Shown piece by piece: positions 41,683 through 52,400 of a DNA stretch of 64,000 bases (the stretch's first letter is position 1; every line of letters begins with the position of its first letter). The translations under genes and the position numbers were made by a program. Source of the stretch: Cordylochernes scorpioides (Eukaryota; Arthropoda; Arachnida; Pseudoscorpiones; Chernetidae); NCBI GenBank assembly GCA_030710605.1, contig CP092865.1, positions 26,414,947 through 26,478,946 of the forward strand, read 5' to 3'. The notes below the pieces were generated by a model, which saw only the letters and a list, made by a program, of their open reading frames with translations, did no database searches and was not told the DNA's origin.

Positions 41683-41885
41683 TGTAAGAATAAAACAGAG
41701 GTTGGATCTCAGAAAGTATGTTTAATTATCAAAAAGATTATATTAAGATGACAAACATAGAGAGTTAAAAGAAGGTAAGCCCAGTGAGTCAACAAACAAA
41801 ACTGAAAACCTATATACAGTTACGTAATGTCTGGGGGAAGTGGCCGTTGCTAAGCGACAGCCGAGGTGCGAGTCACTTTTCAACA
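41683..41885 (-). repeat. Copia 3' LTR, 203 bp
   Basis: Identical by eye to 45506-45708. The gag-pol stop codon lies just inside it (41873). Confidence 0.93.
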
Positions 41886-44800
41886 CTCCCACCTGACGAG
41901 CACTCCGTTGTTTCAAACAGTCCAAGTTGGCTCCTTAGTCTTTTATGCCTTTCTGGAGGTAGAGCTTTCGTAAATATGTCTGCAGCAAAATCAGCATCGG
42001 AAAAACCTATCAGGGTTGAAGTGCAGGAACTCCCACCAAAACAAATACCGATGTTTTTCGTAGCTTTTAAGTATCCAAATATTTTCTTTACTGCGGTCCA
42101 ATGTGAAGGTCCTGGGTTGTTCATAAATTGGCTAACCCTGCTGACTGCGTAGGCAATATCAGGTCTAGTTCCAGTCATGAGGTACATTAAACTACCAATT
42201 GTCTGTCTGTATGGAATCTTGTTCATTTCTTCAATTTCCTGATCATCCTTTGGGCACATCTCTTTTGTTAGTTTTGAGTAAGGATCAGAAGGTACAGATT
42301 GTAACTTAATATCAAGAAGGTTGTAATGTTCAAGTGTTCTTTCAATGTATGAGGCTTGATGCAGAAATAACATTTTAGTTGTTCTATCTCGATATATTTG
42401 TAGGCCAAGGAAATAATCGGCAGTAAAAGTTTTTATTTCAAAATTGGAATTTAAGTACTGTACTATATCATCTAAATGTTGTTTATTTACACTGCAGATT
42501 AAGCAATCATCTACATATATTGCAAGTAATATGTAAGCCTGTTTACATTTCATTGTATAGACACATGAATCTGATATGCTAGGTTTGAGATCAAACTTAA
42601 TTAAAAACTCATGAAATTTCTTGTTCCACATTCTGGGGGATTGCTTAAGACCATAGATGCTTTTCTGAAGAGAGCAAACATGATTTGGAAAATCTGGGTT
42701 TTCATAACCTTGGGGTTGTTCCATGTAAAGTTCTTCTTCCAAATCACCATTCAAGAAGGCAGATTTTACATCTAACTGAATCATTTCCATATCAAGTGAT
42801 GCACAAAGTGATAAGATTGTTCTAATTGAATCGAATTTTACTACTGGAGAAAAAGTTTCACCATAATCAAGTCCTGGTTTTTGTGAATAACCTTTCGCAA
42901 CTAGTCTAGCCTTAAACATTTTATTTGATCCATCTGCATTTTGCTTTATTTTGTATACCCACTTGCATGCAATAGCTTTTCTGTCTGATGGTAGTGTCAC
43001 ATACGTCCATGTTTGATTTTTCATCAAGGAATTGAATTCATCGTCCATAGCTAGTTTCCACTGTTTTGAGTTTTGTCCTACAATTGCATCTTCATAGTTC
43101 AATGGTTCTTGGTCATGGACATAACAAGCATATGAAATAGCTCTTGTACAGCTGGTTGATGTTTGTTCATTGTCTCTTATTCTATTCCTGAGAGGGTATC
43201 GACATGATTCTTCTGGTTTGGAACTGGTATTTGTGTTATCAACACTTTCTTCACTGTATATAGTTACCTGCTCTTGTTGGTTATCCTGAATATTTTCTGA
43301 TGTATTAGCTTCAGTAAATATTACATCTCTGCTTATGATAATTTTTCTAGCAATAGGATCCCACATTCTATAATTTTTGTTAGTTTCAGTATATCCAACA
43401 AAAAATGTACGAATACTCTTTTTGTCTAATTTCTTTCTGTTATCTTTTGGTATATGCACATAAGCGTTACATCCAAAAGTTTTCAAATGTAAGATGGAGG
43501 GTTTTCTCTTGTACCATATTTCATAAGGTGTAGAATTTCCCAATACTTTAGTAGTACATCTATTTAAGAGATAGACTGCTGTGTTTACGGCTTCAGCCCA
43601 CAGTTCAAGCGGCATTTTTCTTCCAAGTAACATGCATTTAGCTGATTCAACTATTGTTCTGTTATCTCTTTCAGAAATTCCATTCTGTTCTGGGGTATAT
43701 GGAGCAGTGAGTTCATGAACAATTCCTAGAGATTTTAGATAATCAGAAAAATTCTTATTTAAGAATTCTGTGCCATTATCTGTTCTGAATCTTTTTATTT
43801 TATTTCCAGTTTCAGTCCTAACTCTTTTTACAAATTCTTTAAATTTCTCAAGAACATCTGATTTATGCCTAATGAAGTAGGCCACTCTAAATCTTGAAAA
43901 ATCATCCTTGAATGATACAAAATATAATGATCCACCTGGTGATCTTTTACTCATTGGTCCACAAACATCTGAATAGATCAGCTCTCCTGGATAGGTCGAA
44001 TTTGGACTTGTTGACGCGTGAAAAACCTTTCTATTTTGTTTTCCATAGATGCATGCTTCACATAGTAAAGAATCAGGCTTTTCTCTAATTTTAATGTCGT
44101 CTTCAAAAACATTATTTTCAAACATTTGGGTTAATTTTATAGGATTTACATGACCCATTCTTTGATGCCATATATCTAGACTTAACTGAGCAACATGAGT
44201 TTGTGAAGATTGCTTTGCTTTAATAAAAATTCTATAAAGATTTGAATTGTCCTTTATTCCAGTAACTAGCACTTTCGAATTTTTAGTCAATTTTATCTGA
44301 TTTCCTTTACAAATGAGCGTCAAACCATGTTTTGTTGCAGTAGATATTGAGAAAAGATTAGTCTCCAATTCAGGTACATAGAGAACATCCAAAAGAGTTG
44401 CATTAATTTTCTGACTATCAACATAAGAGAGAATATCAATATTTCCCTTACCTTTTGCATAGATCTTCTTTCCATCTCCAAGGCACACAGGATGAACACC
44501 TTCTGGTATTTCTTCGAACGTAGAGAACCATTCTCTTCTGGAAGTCATGTGATCCGTTGCTCCAGAATCTGCAATCCAGGAATCCTTTGTTTCAGCGAGG
44601 AAGGCACTTGTCTCAGCTGAAAAAGCACAGCTATCATCTCTGGATGAAGAACTTGGCTGTTGTCCTTTTTGTTCTTCCTTTCTTTTATAGCATTCTTTCC
44701 ACCAATGTCCTTTCTTCTTGCAATATCCACAGTGTGTGTTCTTCTTTTTATCTTTAATGGATTGTTGATGCTGCTGTTGTTTGTTGGAAGCTGTTGAATT

Positions 44801-45436
44801 TCTGTTGAACTTTGAAAAAGTCATCAAGGCATTATCTGGTTTAGAATTTCCTGAAGAATCCCAATGATCCTGTAAGCTTTCTTCTTTCAGTAATCTTGCC
44901 GTCAAGTTTTCTAGTGTCTTTTCTTCTGATGAAACTGAATCCCATGCTGTTATGAAATTCTTGTATTTATCAGGCAAGCTGCAAATTATCTTTGTAATTA
45001 GGGCAACATCAGAGATTGGCTCACCTAGATCTTTCATTTGTTGTGCCAGAGTTTCAACTTTGGAAATATGAGTAGCAATGTTATCATTTGGATTCATTTT
45101 ATATTCGAAAAATCTTTGTTGCAGCAAATATTTGTTTGTTTCAGATTTCAGTTCATATATTGTTGATAATTTCTTCCACATTTCTGCTGAAGTCTGGCAA
45201 TTAACAATCTGTTGAAGATATTTAAACTCTAGAGCAGTAGTGATCAGCATTTTGGATTTTGCATCTTTCTTTTTCCAGTTAGAGAATTTTGCAATATCCT
45301 CTATTTCAGGTTTTACCTCAGAGCCATCAGTTATACTGAGAAGATCTTTTGCTTCTAGAATAATCTTCATTTGAAATTTCCATAGATGAAAATTATCGCC
45401 GTTGAATTTTTGAATTTGTGGAAGTTCAGTTGTCAT
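41873..45436 (-). CDS. Copia gag-pol polyprotein, RNase H core deleted
   Basis: One open frame; the start is taken at ATG 45436 (MTTELPQIQKFNG), because gag homology begins there, although the frame is open to 45493. Order: gag (LWKFQMKIILEAKDLL), zinc knuckle CGYCKKKGHWWKEC, protease WIADSGATDHMT, integrase HQRMGHVNP...CEAC then IYSDVCGPM, FRTDNGTEF and PEQNGISERDNRT (DDE), reverse transcriptase LARLVAKGYSQ-like block and IYVDDCLICS. It then runs IGFSDADFA directly into ADIFTKALPPERHKRL: about 100 residues of RNase H, including later catalytic residues, are missing without a frame change. Gag packages RNA; pol processes, copies and inserts it. Confidence 0.93.
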   Translation of the reverse strand: MTTELPQIQKFNGDNFHLWKFQMKIILEAKDLLSITDGSEVKPEIEDIAKFSNWKKKDAKSKMLITTALEFKYLQQIVNCQTSAEMWKKLSTIYELKSETNKYLLQQRFFEYKMNPNDNIATHISKVETLAQQMKDLGEPISDVALITKIICSLPDKYKNFITAWDSVSSEEKTLENLTARLLKEESLQDHWDSSGNSKPDNALMTFSKFNRNSTASNKQQQHQQSIKDKKKNTHCGYCKKKGHWWKECYKRKEEQKGQQPSSSSRDDSCAFSAETSAFLAETKDSWIADSGATDHMTSRREWFSTFEEIPEGVHPVCLGDGKKIYAKGKGNIDILSYVDSQKINATLLDVLYVPELETNLFSISTATKHGLTLICKGNQIKLTKNSKVLVTGIKDNSNLYRIFIKAKQSSQTHVAQLSLDIWHQRMGHVNPIKLTQMFENNVFEDDIKIREKPDSLLCEACIYGKQNRKVFHASTSPNSTYPGELIYSDVCGPMSKRSPGGSLYFVSFKDDFSRFRVAYFIRHKSDVLEKFKEFVKRVRTETGNKIKRFRTDNGTEFLNKNFSDYLKSLGIVHELTAPYTPEQNGISERDNRTIVESAKCMLLGRKMPLELWAEAVNTAVYLLNRCTTKVLGNSTPYEIWYKRKPSILHLKTFGCNAYVHIPKDNRKKLDKKSIRTFFVGYTETNKNYRMWDPIARKIIISRDVIFTEANTSENIQDNQQEQVTIYSEESVDNTNTSSKPEESCRYPLRNRIRDNEQTSTSCTRAISYACYVHDQEPLNYEDAIVGQNSKQWKLAMDDEFNSLMKNQTWTYVTLPSDRKAIACKWVYKIKQNADGSNKMFKARLVAKGYSQKPGLDYGETFSPVVKFDSIRTILSLCASLDMEMIQLDVKSAFLNGDLEEELYMEQPQGYENPDFPNHVCSLQKSIYGLKQSPRMWNKKFHEFLIKFDLKPSISDSCVYTMKCKQAYILLAIYVDDCLICSVNKQHLDDIVQYLNSNFEIKTFTADYFLGLQIYRDRTTKMLFLHQASYIERTLEHYNLLDIKLQSVPSDPYSKLTKEMCPKDDQEIEEMNKIPYRQTIGSLMYLMTGTRPDIAYAVSRVSQFMNNPGPSHWTAVKKIFGYLKATKNIGICFGGSSCTSTLIGFSDADFAADIFTKALPPERHKRLRSQLGLFETTECSSGGSVEK

Positions 45437-45469
45437 CTTGAGCAAGCAAACGAATTTCAGCTTAGATAA

Positions 45470-45505
45470 ACAAAAATATTTGATACCAACCAAGCTCTGC
45501 TGCCA
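45470..45505 (-). promoter_or_regulatory. Copia primer-binding site
   Basis: Directly after the minus-strand 5' LTR comes TGGCAGCAGAGCTTGG. It agrees, with one difference in the first 11 bases, with the complement of animal initiator-tRNA 3' ends (TGGTAGCAGAG). Confidence 0.6.
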
Positions 45506-45708
45506 TGTAAGAATAAAACAGAGGTTGGATCTCAGAAAGTATGTTTAATTATCAAAAAGATTATATTAAGATGACAAACATAGAGAGTTAAAAGAAGGTA
45601 AGCCCAGTGAGTCAACAAACAAAACTGAAAACCTATATACAGTTACGTAATGTCTGGGGGAAGTGGCCGTTGCTAAGCGACAGCCGAGGTGCGAGTCACT
45701 TTTCAACA
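45506..45708 (-). repeat. Copia 5' LTR, 203 bp
   Basis: First LTR in the direction of transcription. Followed on the plus strand by TACAG (45709-45713). Confidence 0.93.
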
Positions 45709-45954
45709 TACAGATATACACTTTCTTTACTATCCTTTGATGTGTGTTATAATAAATTTTACCTAAACAAGCTTGTGTTATGTCTCTTTTTGTCATCAAG
45801 TTAGCTCAGCCCTAAGCTAAAATGTAAATAGTTTCTACAATCACACACACACACACACACAAAAAAGAAAATCTTCATATTCAAATATATTTCTAATTGA
45901 ATGCAAAAATGTAAATCATTTAGGAAAAATCGAAAACTCAATAAAGGCATTTGT

Positions 45955-46020
45955 ATAATAGATTAAATTAACGAAATCACTGTAAGGTTCACCACTGATG
46001 ACCCAGGCCCTCCCATTTTT
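45955..46020 (-). mobile_element. MITE family A core fragment
   Basis: AGATTAAATTAACGAAATC, then the invariant TTCACCACTGATGA and CCCAGGCCCTCCCA. Confidence 0.65.
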
Positions 46021-46139
46021 CCGTTTTTTGGATATGGAAATTTCAACTTTCATTAAAGTAAAGTAAAATAATTAGCACTGAAATAGTCAAAAAAATTTTT
46101 TTCACTTGATGAATGTGATCTTCTTTCTTATTTCCACAC

Positions 46140-46425
46140 TGGGTGAAGTAGAATGCGTCTGCCTTTGTCATTAAGACTGGGAGCACTACTCAGTGGCAGG
46201 CCGACTTAGCTCCAAAAGAAATGGCCATCTCTGACATAAGGAACATACGTCATGTGCAGCCGCTCCTAACATGGAGTACAGATGCTGCTCATCCTGTATC
46301 CCTGGATTAGGAGCCCTTACAGGGTACTATCAGCCGGGCCAGCTGAGCCCAGGTTTTTTAGTGAGCTTGTTACTGCTCCCCCTCCTTGGGCTTGGGACCG
46401 GCAAAGACGGAGTTATGAATGTGAT
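46140..46425 (-). repeat. Dispersed repeat, inverted copy of 11110-11385
   Basis: Read in reverse it shows CGTCTTTGCCGGTCCCAAGC, CCAGGGATACAGGATG, ACTCCATGTTAGGAGCG and GTGCTCCCAGTCTTAATGAC. It has small insertions relative to the other copy. Confidence 0.75.
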
Positions 46426-46429
46426 AAAG

Positions 46430-49145
46430 TGTGGTAAATAATCGAGGCATACACACCATAAATAATAATAATAGTATATTTATATAAAAGTGTGTGGAAC
46501 ACTATTTACATTTTCTTAGTACTTTGCATATCGCATACTTTTTTAATATATATATTTAAAAGAAAGAGAAAATATTCAAAACGCACAAAAAAGAATCCTG
46601 ATTGCATACCAATGTTTGAGCAATCTCAGTATGTGATGAGCTGATTTTTTGAAAAAAAAGAGGCAAATTTATTTTAGGAAAAAAATCAATAGGATATATT
46701 TCAAAGTAATCTAAAAAATTTTTTTTTTTTTCGAATCATTGAGAAACGGATAAAATGTTTGAAAAACACTTTTTTAAATGATGATCGGGATTAGCTAGGT
46801 ACAGAAAGTGATATCGTGAGAGGGTAGATCTATTTCTTAGAAATGGTCCCAAAGTTTTGTCTTTGAGAAATATCCGAAAGTCTTTAACAAAAAAGAGAAA
46901 AAGTTCTTCAGATTTAAGATCAGACCTGTGGAAGACTTTTAGAAAATTATTTCTTTCTAAAGGGGATATTTAAATTAAAAAATATGTGGATAATGATAAT
47001 TAGATATGGTATATGAATTAATGTATAGAAAGGATTTTTAAAATGCAAATTAATCATATAAAGAAATGATTCTTGCATCAGAATGCAATAGCATTCTGTA
47101 ATTTAAAAAAAAATCGTGTCCCATAAAAAATTCCTAAACATTCTTTAACCCTTAATTTAAGGGCATTTACAATGAACCTAATGGTATCAGATTCCAACAT
47201 CTATGCTTAAATAAGCTTGGTATAAAACAGCTTCAACTACATTTTCCCCTTGTTGATAAACAGGGTTCGTATCAAAAAAGCAGCTTTCAACAAGAAACAT
47301 AAAGCTGCAGTATTTAACTCCATCTAAATTTGCACATATGTGAATTTGCTAAGCATACATTTCTTTAAATATACATTATGTATTTTTTCATCGTTTTCAA
47401 AGTTTCATTTATAAATGTATGAGCAACTTTGATAATCGAAAGCAAAAATGATTAGAAAGTGTTTTTCAATGTATATATATAATCAAAAGAGTTAAAACAA
47501 AGTATTAACAAAACGATATTTTAGTAAAAATAATATGAACAAAATTTTTAATATTTTTTAGGAGCAAAATAATTAAATGTTAGTTCCCAATTTAAAATAT
47601 TTTTAAATACATTAAATTTTAAAACTTAATGTACACATCATATAGCTTTATATAATACAAAATATTATTAAGAATTTGTTAAAAAATTTCAATGTATATA
47701 ATATATATTTTAAATATATAATAATTAAGGAATATAGAGTATATAGCATGAATTTTATTAGGTGTATGTGGGATTATAAAAAAAATTGACTAATAAAATA
47801 TAAATCTTATATTACAAACAAAAACATAGTTTAGTTATGATAATGAAATAAAATATTTTTAAGTGCAGAATATATTTTAAAACAGTCGAAGAAATAGTTT
47901 AAAGTTATCCTATCTTTTTTAGCAAAATTACAAATTATTATTTTTTTAATTAATAAAATTATATATATATCATATTTTAAAATAAATACATGTATTTAGC
48001 AGTGCATTAAGATAATGATAATAATGAAAATGATAATAATAATAATAAAACATGTTTAAAATAATAGCAAAAGAAAAATTTAATCATTTAGCATTGCCGA
48101 AAAAGAGGGCTGAAAAATCAATTTATAAAAACAATATATATATAAAATTGAATAATCATTTGCTAACATTTTAAAAGTTTCAATAAAACTTGTTAAATTT
48201 ATTAAAAAAAGCATGATATTTTAATACGTAAAAATTTCTAAATAAAATTGAATAGTATTTGTTAATCTTGACAAATTGGCAGTTAAAACATAGCGCGCAG
48301 AAAACTGATACTTCTAAATATTTCAAAAATTCAATTTGTACAACAAAATTTAGTAATTAAAAGTAATAAAAAAATAAGTACAATTATTTTAAATATATCA
48401 TTGGTTTAAAATAAATATTAAGAAAATATGTAATAAAAAATAAATAGATATTTAACTAACATTAATATATCGAAAACATTATATAAATATTGAAATGGAC
48501 TTTTCGATTAAAATTGTGTTAAATTTTAAAAACATAGAATATAAGGAAAAATTATTAAAAAATAACCATTAAGAATCATTAGGTTATAAGCTCACATTTT
48601 TGTTTTATGAAATTTGTTTTAAGGGGAAAAATTGTCATAATATCTTGCACTAAAAAATGCAACATTTCACTATATCTTTTCCACATTCAACCTCTTGGCA
48701 CGTATTAATATTTTTTATTTAACATTTTTTTCTATTATAAGAAATAACACTATTGCTAAAATATTTCATAATCAAAACATATATTCTTTGGTAATAATTT
48801 TAACCGTTTTTATTTTGAAAGGTACAAAACAGTTCGTATTTAAATTGTATTAGTCTAAAAAAGTCATATACTTATTTCAAATTAAACATAATCAAAGTCA
48901 TATTAATTGAATTTGTTTTTTGGAATCATATAAAGAATATACACATTTATTGAACCTTTTAAACAATGCTTCCTTATTTAGAATATTTGATAACTCCAGT
49001 TAAAAAGAAAAATAAACGAGGAAACAAATACAATAATAAGACATTATTCATAACTAACCAATAAGCAAATACATATTGTATTGTTACTTCTGCAATTTAA
49101 CAATTGTTATAGCGCTTATCATTTAATAAACAAACACTTTTCAAT
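46430..49145. other. 2.7-kb AT-rich gene-free stretch
   Basis: Extremely AT-rich, with no coding segment, no recognised terminus and only short simple repeats (for example AATAATAATAAT near 48040). It follows the 3' end of the phosphatase gene. Confidence 0.5.
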
Positions 49146-49146
49146 T

Positions 49147-49153
49147 GTTTATT
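49147..49153 (-). terminator. Possible poly-A signal of the phosphatase gene
   Basis: AATAAA on the minus strand, about 240 bp past the stop codon. Many such hexamers occur by chance in this AT-rich region. Confidence 0.3.
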
Positions 49154-49389
49154 TAGTTTAATATTTGCTGACGTCAAAATATTACAGAATAATTATTTTT
49201 TAATAATACAACATGTTGCGCTGGATTTTCTCAAATAAAAAGTGAATCAAACAAGAATTACAACCAACCAACTTACTCTCAACAAGCGGACATCTCTATG
49301 AATAATAAGTCCTTAACGTAACTTTATATTTGGTATCAATGGGTAAAAGACATGGTAGAGGTTGAAGATGGAACACTCATAGAGTGCGG

Positions 49390-49473
49390 CTAGAGCAGAG
49401 TGTCCCCCATGTTACCTATGTGTCTATCCTCTATGTACTCTAGCAGGGTACGATACAGGAATTCGTACTGGCC
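49390..49473 (-). CDS. PTP exon 11: C-terminus
   Basis: Acceptor TGTTTAG|GGCCAG. Reads [18 protein letters not shown] then IGNMGDTLL and TAG (49390-49392). The QYEFLYR phrase is the last helix of a PTP domain. Confidence 0.92.
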   Translation of the reverse strand, partial: GQYEFLYRTLLEYIEDRHIGNMGDTLL

Positions 49474-52400
49474 CTAAACACACACAAACTTTTGGTTAGC
49501 CATTCATTTCACATTCTAAAAGTTGTTTTAACAAAGGTAAAACCCAAATATTTCAGATACAAATAGCGCAATTCTACAAAAATTGGTTAGGTCGGCAAAC
49601 TGTGGCTCGTGAGCCACATGTGGCTCTTTGGATGTGAAGCTGTGGCTCTTTATATAGTTCCATACGTAAATATTATTTATGCGAATACTATTTATTGTTG
49701 GCAAGAAAAATAAGGTTGTGGCTCTTTAAAAATTGTAAATTGTAATTTTTGACTCTTCCGACCCAAAAGTTTGCCGACCCCTGGGTTAGGTGTGGTTATT
49801 AATGTGTTTATAGGAAAGACTATAAATTCAAGGAAAGGCCCAAGTAGGATAGATTCTCTAATAAAATGCTATTTTCTCCAGGAAGAGGGTCTGAATCACT
49901 AGAGCCTATTGCAATAAAGTGTAAACCATAAATGCCAAAAAGAATCAAAATATTTGTTCAAGAATAGGAAAGGCCTTCACCAGAGTCTGCTGTAAGAAAG
50001 CTATAACCCAAGTAAGTAAGATACGTAGAGAGAGATGATTTCTTCAATTGTCCAAGAAGAATACATACCACAGTCTGATGTAAAAAAAGACCAAGAATGG
50101 TATCCCAGATATTCCCCAATCATCCAAAAAGTAAGGCATACATACCAACGTCTTCTGTAAGAAGCTAAGACCCAGGATTTTAATATACCAAATTTATCGT
50201 CCAAGAGGCATACATACCCGAGGTCTGTTGTAAGGAACAAAAACCCAGATTGCTATACCAAATTAATAGGTCAAAAGGCATACATACTAACGCTTTTGTA
50301 TGAAGCTAAGACCCAGGATTGCAATATACCAAATTTATCGTCCAAGAGGCATACATACCAACGTCTTTTGTAAGAAGCTAAGACCCAGGATTGCAATATA
50401 CCAAATTTATCGTCCAAGAGGCATACATACCGAAGTCCGATGTAAGGAGATAAGAATGCTACACCAGATTCCCCAAGAAGCCTACATACCAGAGCCTGCA
50501 GCATGCAGGGCCGCTGTGACCGCGTGTGCCGGGCGGACTGGAAGACGTCCACGCGGCTCTCCGCCCGCAGCTGCTGCAGCAGCACGTAGAGGGTGACGAA
50601 GACGGACGACCGCTCCCCACCGCCGCTGCAGTGGACACAGATGGGCGATGTCTCTAAGTTGTCCGGCGCCAGGGACGCCGTCTCCTCGATGAGGGCGACA
50701 AGGGACAGAGGCTGCACGGGCACCTGGACTCCGACCCAGCTCTGGAAGTGGAGTTGGACTAGATGGTGCTCCTCCCCGCCCTGGTACACACCACAGTTCT
50801 GGGGCCGGGCGGTAACGGGAGTATGATACGGGACTACAGGGTACAAATATCTAGTGGACACGATGACGGCAAGCTACAATGATGAAACTGAAGTATACAA
50901 TGCCTGAACGGGAAAATACAATGAGTAAACTTTAGGGTACAATGACAAAATTGCAGGATAGAATGACGAAGCTGCATGAAACAATAACAAAGCCAGGATA
51001 CAATGCCTGAAATGCTGGATACAATTATGAAACTATAGGATACGATCACATAAAACTGTAGGACACAATAACAAAACTGTAGGATATAATGATAAAATTG
51101 TAGGATACAAAGACAAAACCTCAGAGTAAAATGAAAACCTGTAGGGCATACATTGATTAAATAGCATTTCATTATAAAATCCATTATAGAAGAAAGAAGA
51201 GAAAGTCACCAAGAGAGAGAATTATGGGCAGGTAGGTGGTACCTTTGTGTTCTTGACGGTGAAGTCGCGGCGGACAAAGTGCGGAGACTCTGTGGCCACC
51301 GACGTGGCGGTGACCTGGACGTAGTCCCACTCCCGGGACTCCCCGGGGTCCGGCCAGAAGGGCTGGCACCGCAACTGTCCCTCGCCCAGCTCGCTCAGTG
51401 TCACCAGCACGGTCACGTTCTGCTCCAGCAACATGCGCCACAGCTCTACGACCGTGTGTTCCAGCGGGTCCTGGGTGATGATGAACTTGCTCCACCGGTC
51501 GTAGCCCTGCACAGCCCACACATATATATTGTTGCACCAAGTTGCAGCTTTGCAGGGTCGTCGACCTTGGTTTCCTCCTTCTTGGTGTTATACACGTTTT
51601 CCGAGCGAGTTTCCATACTCAAAGCAAATATAGAAAAGTAAATAAAAATAAATTATCTTTGAAAGTTATTGTGTTTATTTATTCGTTGTCTTCCTCGTAG
51701 GTCGCGATCCGCAGTCTTGGTCTGGGTCCTCTCTCGCTCCAATAGGCAATCAAGATATATGTACAATAAAATATTATAAAAGGAATGATGATAATCTAAA
51801 TAATATGTTTTAAATAAATATTAAATATCATAGAATATTTTGAATAAATGTAGCGCGCATTAAAATTGATGCAACAATATATTGTTCTGAAAATCCATAC
51901 TTAAATCACTAGATAATATAAAGGCATAAATGGAATTGAATAAAATATTTATTTTTCAATATTTGGCTGGCTGAACGCCAACCTTTATCAAGGCATTACA
52001 TTTTTGTATAAACAAACTCAGCGCCGCATAGTGTTATAATATAACAGTTGAAATGATTGTTCTTGCTAGGCGAAGCGCGTCGGTACCAAAATTATTTCAA
52101 CTGTGATATTATAACACTATGCGGCGCTGAGTTTGTTTATACAAAAATGTAATCTCTTGATAAAGGTTGGCGTTTAGCCAACCGAAATATTAGCAATAAA
52201 ATCTTTTATTCAATCCAATATATACCGTTATATAAAAATATTATCTTATTTAAAATTATATTTCATAGATACAAATACTCTGTTTAAATCGACCGCCAGA
52301 GGTCACGCTCCCCTATAAAAACTCATTGTTGTTATTTCCCGATGGCCGGCTCAAACCTTTTGTACATTATGTAAATAAGTTTTCTTTTTTTTTTTATTCT

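Larger units (their letters stand above)
41683..45708 (-). mobile_element. Ty1/copia retrotransposon, recent
   Basis: Two 203-bp LTRs that look identical (TGTTG...TTACA on the minus strand) bound a single gag-pol frame. Target duplication TACAG. Minus-strand PBS TGGCAGCAGAGC directly follows the 5' LTR, and a purine tract (GTCAGGTGGGAG) precedes the 3' LTR. The insertion must be very young. The RNase H core is deleted in frame, so this copy probably cannot complete reverse transcription alone. Confidence 0.95.

Noticed and set aside
50300-50826. Plus-strand frames over the phosphatase exons, such as 50300-50596 and 50593-50826
   Set aside because: They are shadows of the GC-rich minus-strand exon 10 and its array, with no family match.
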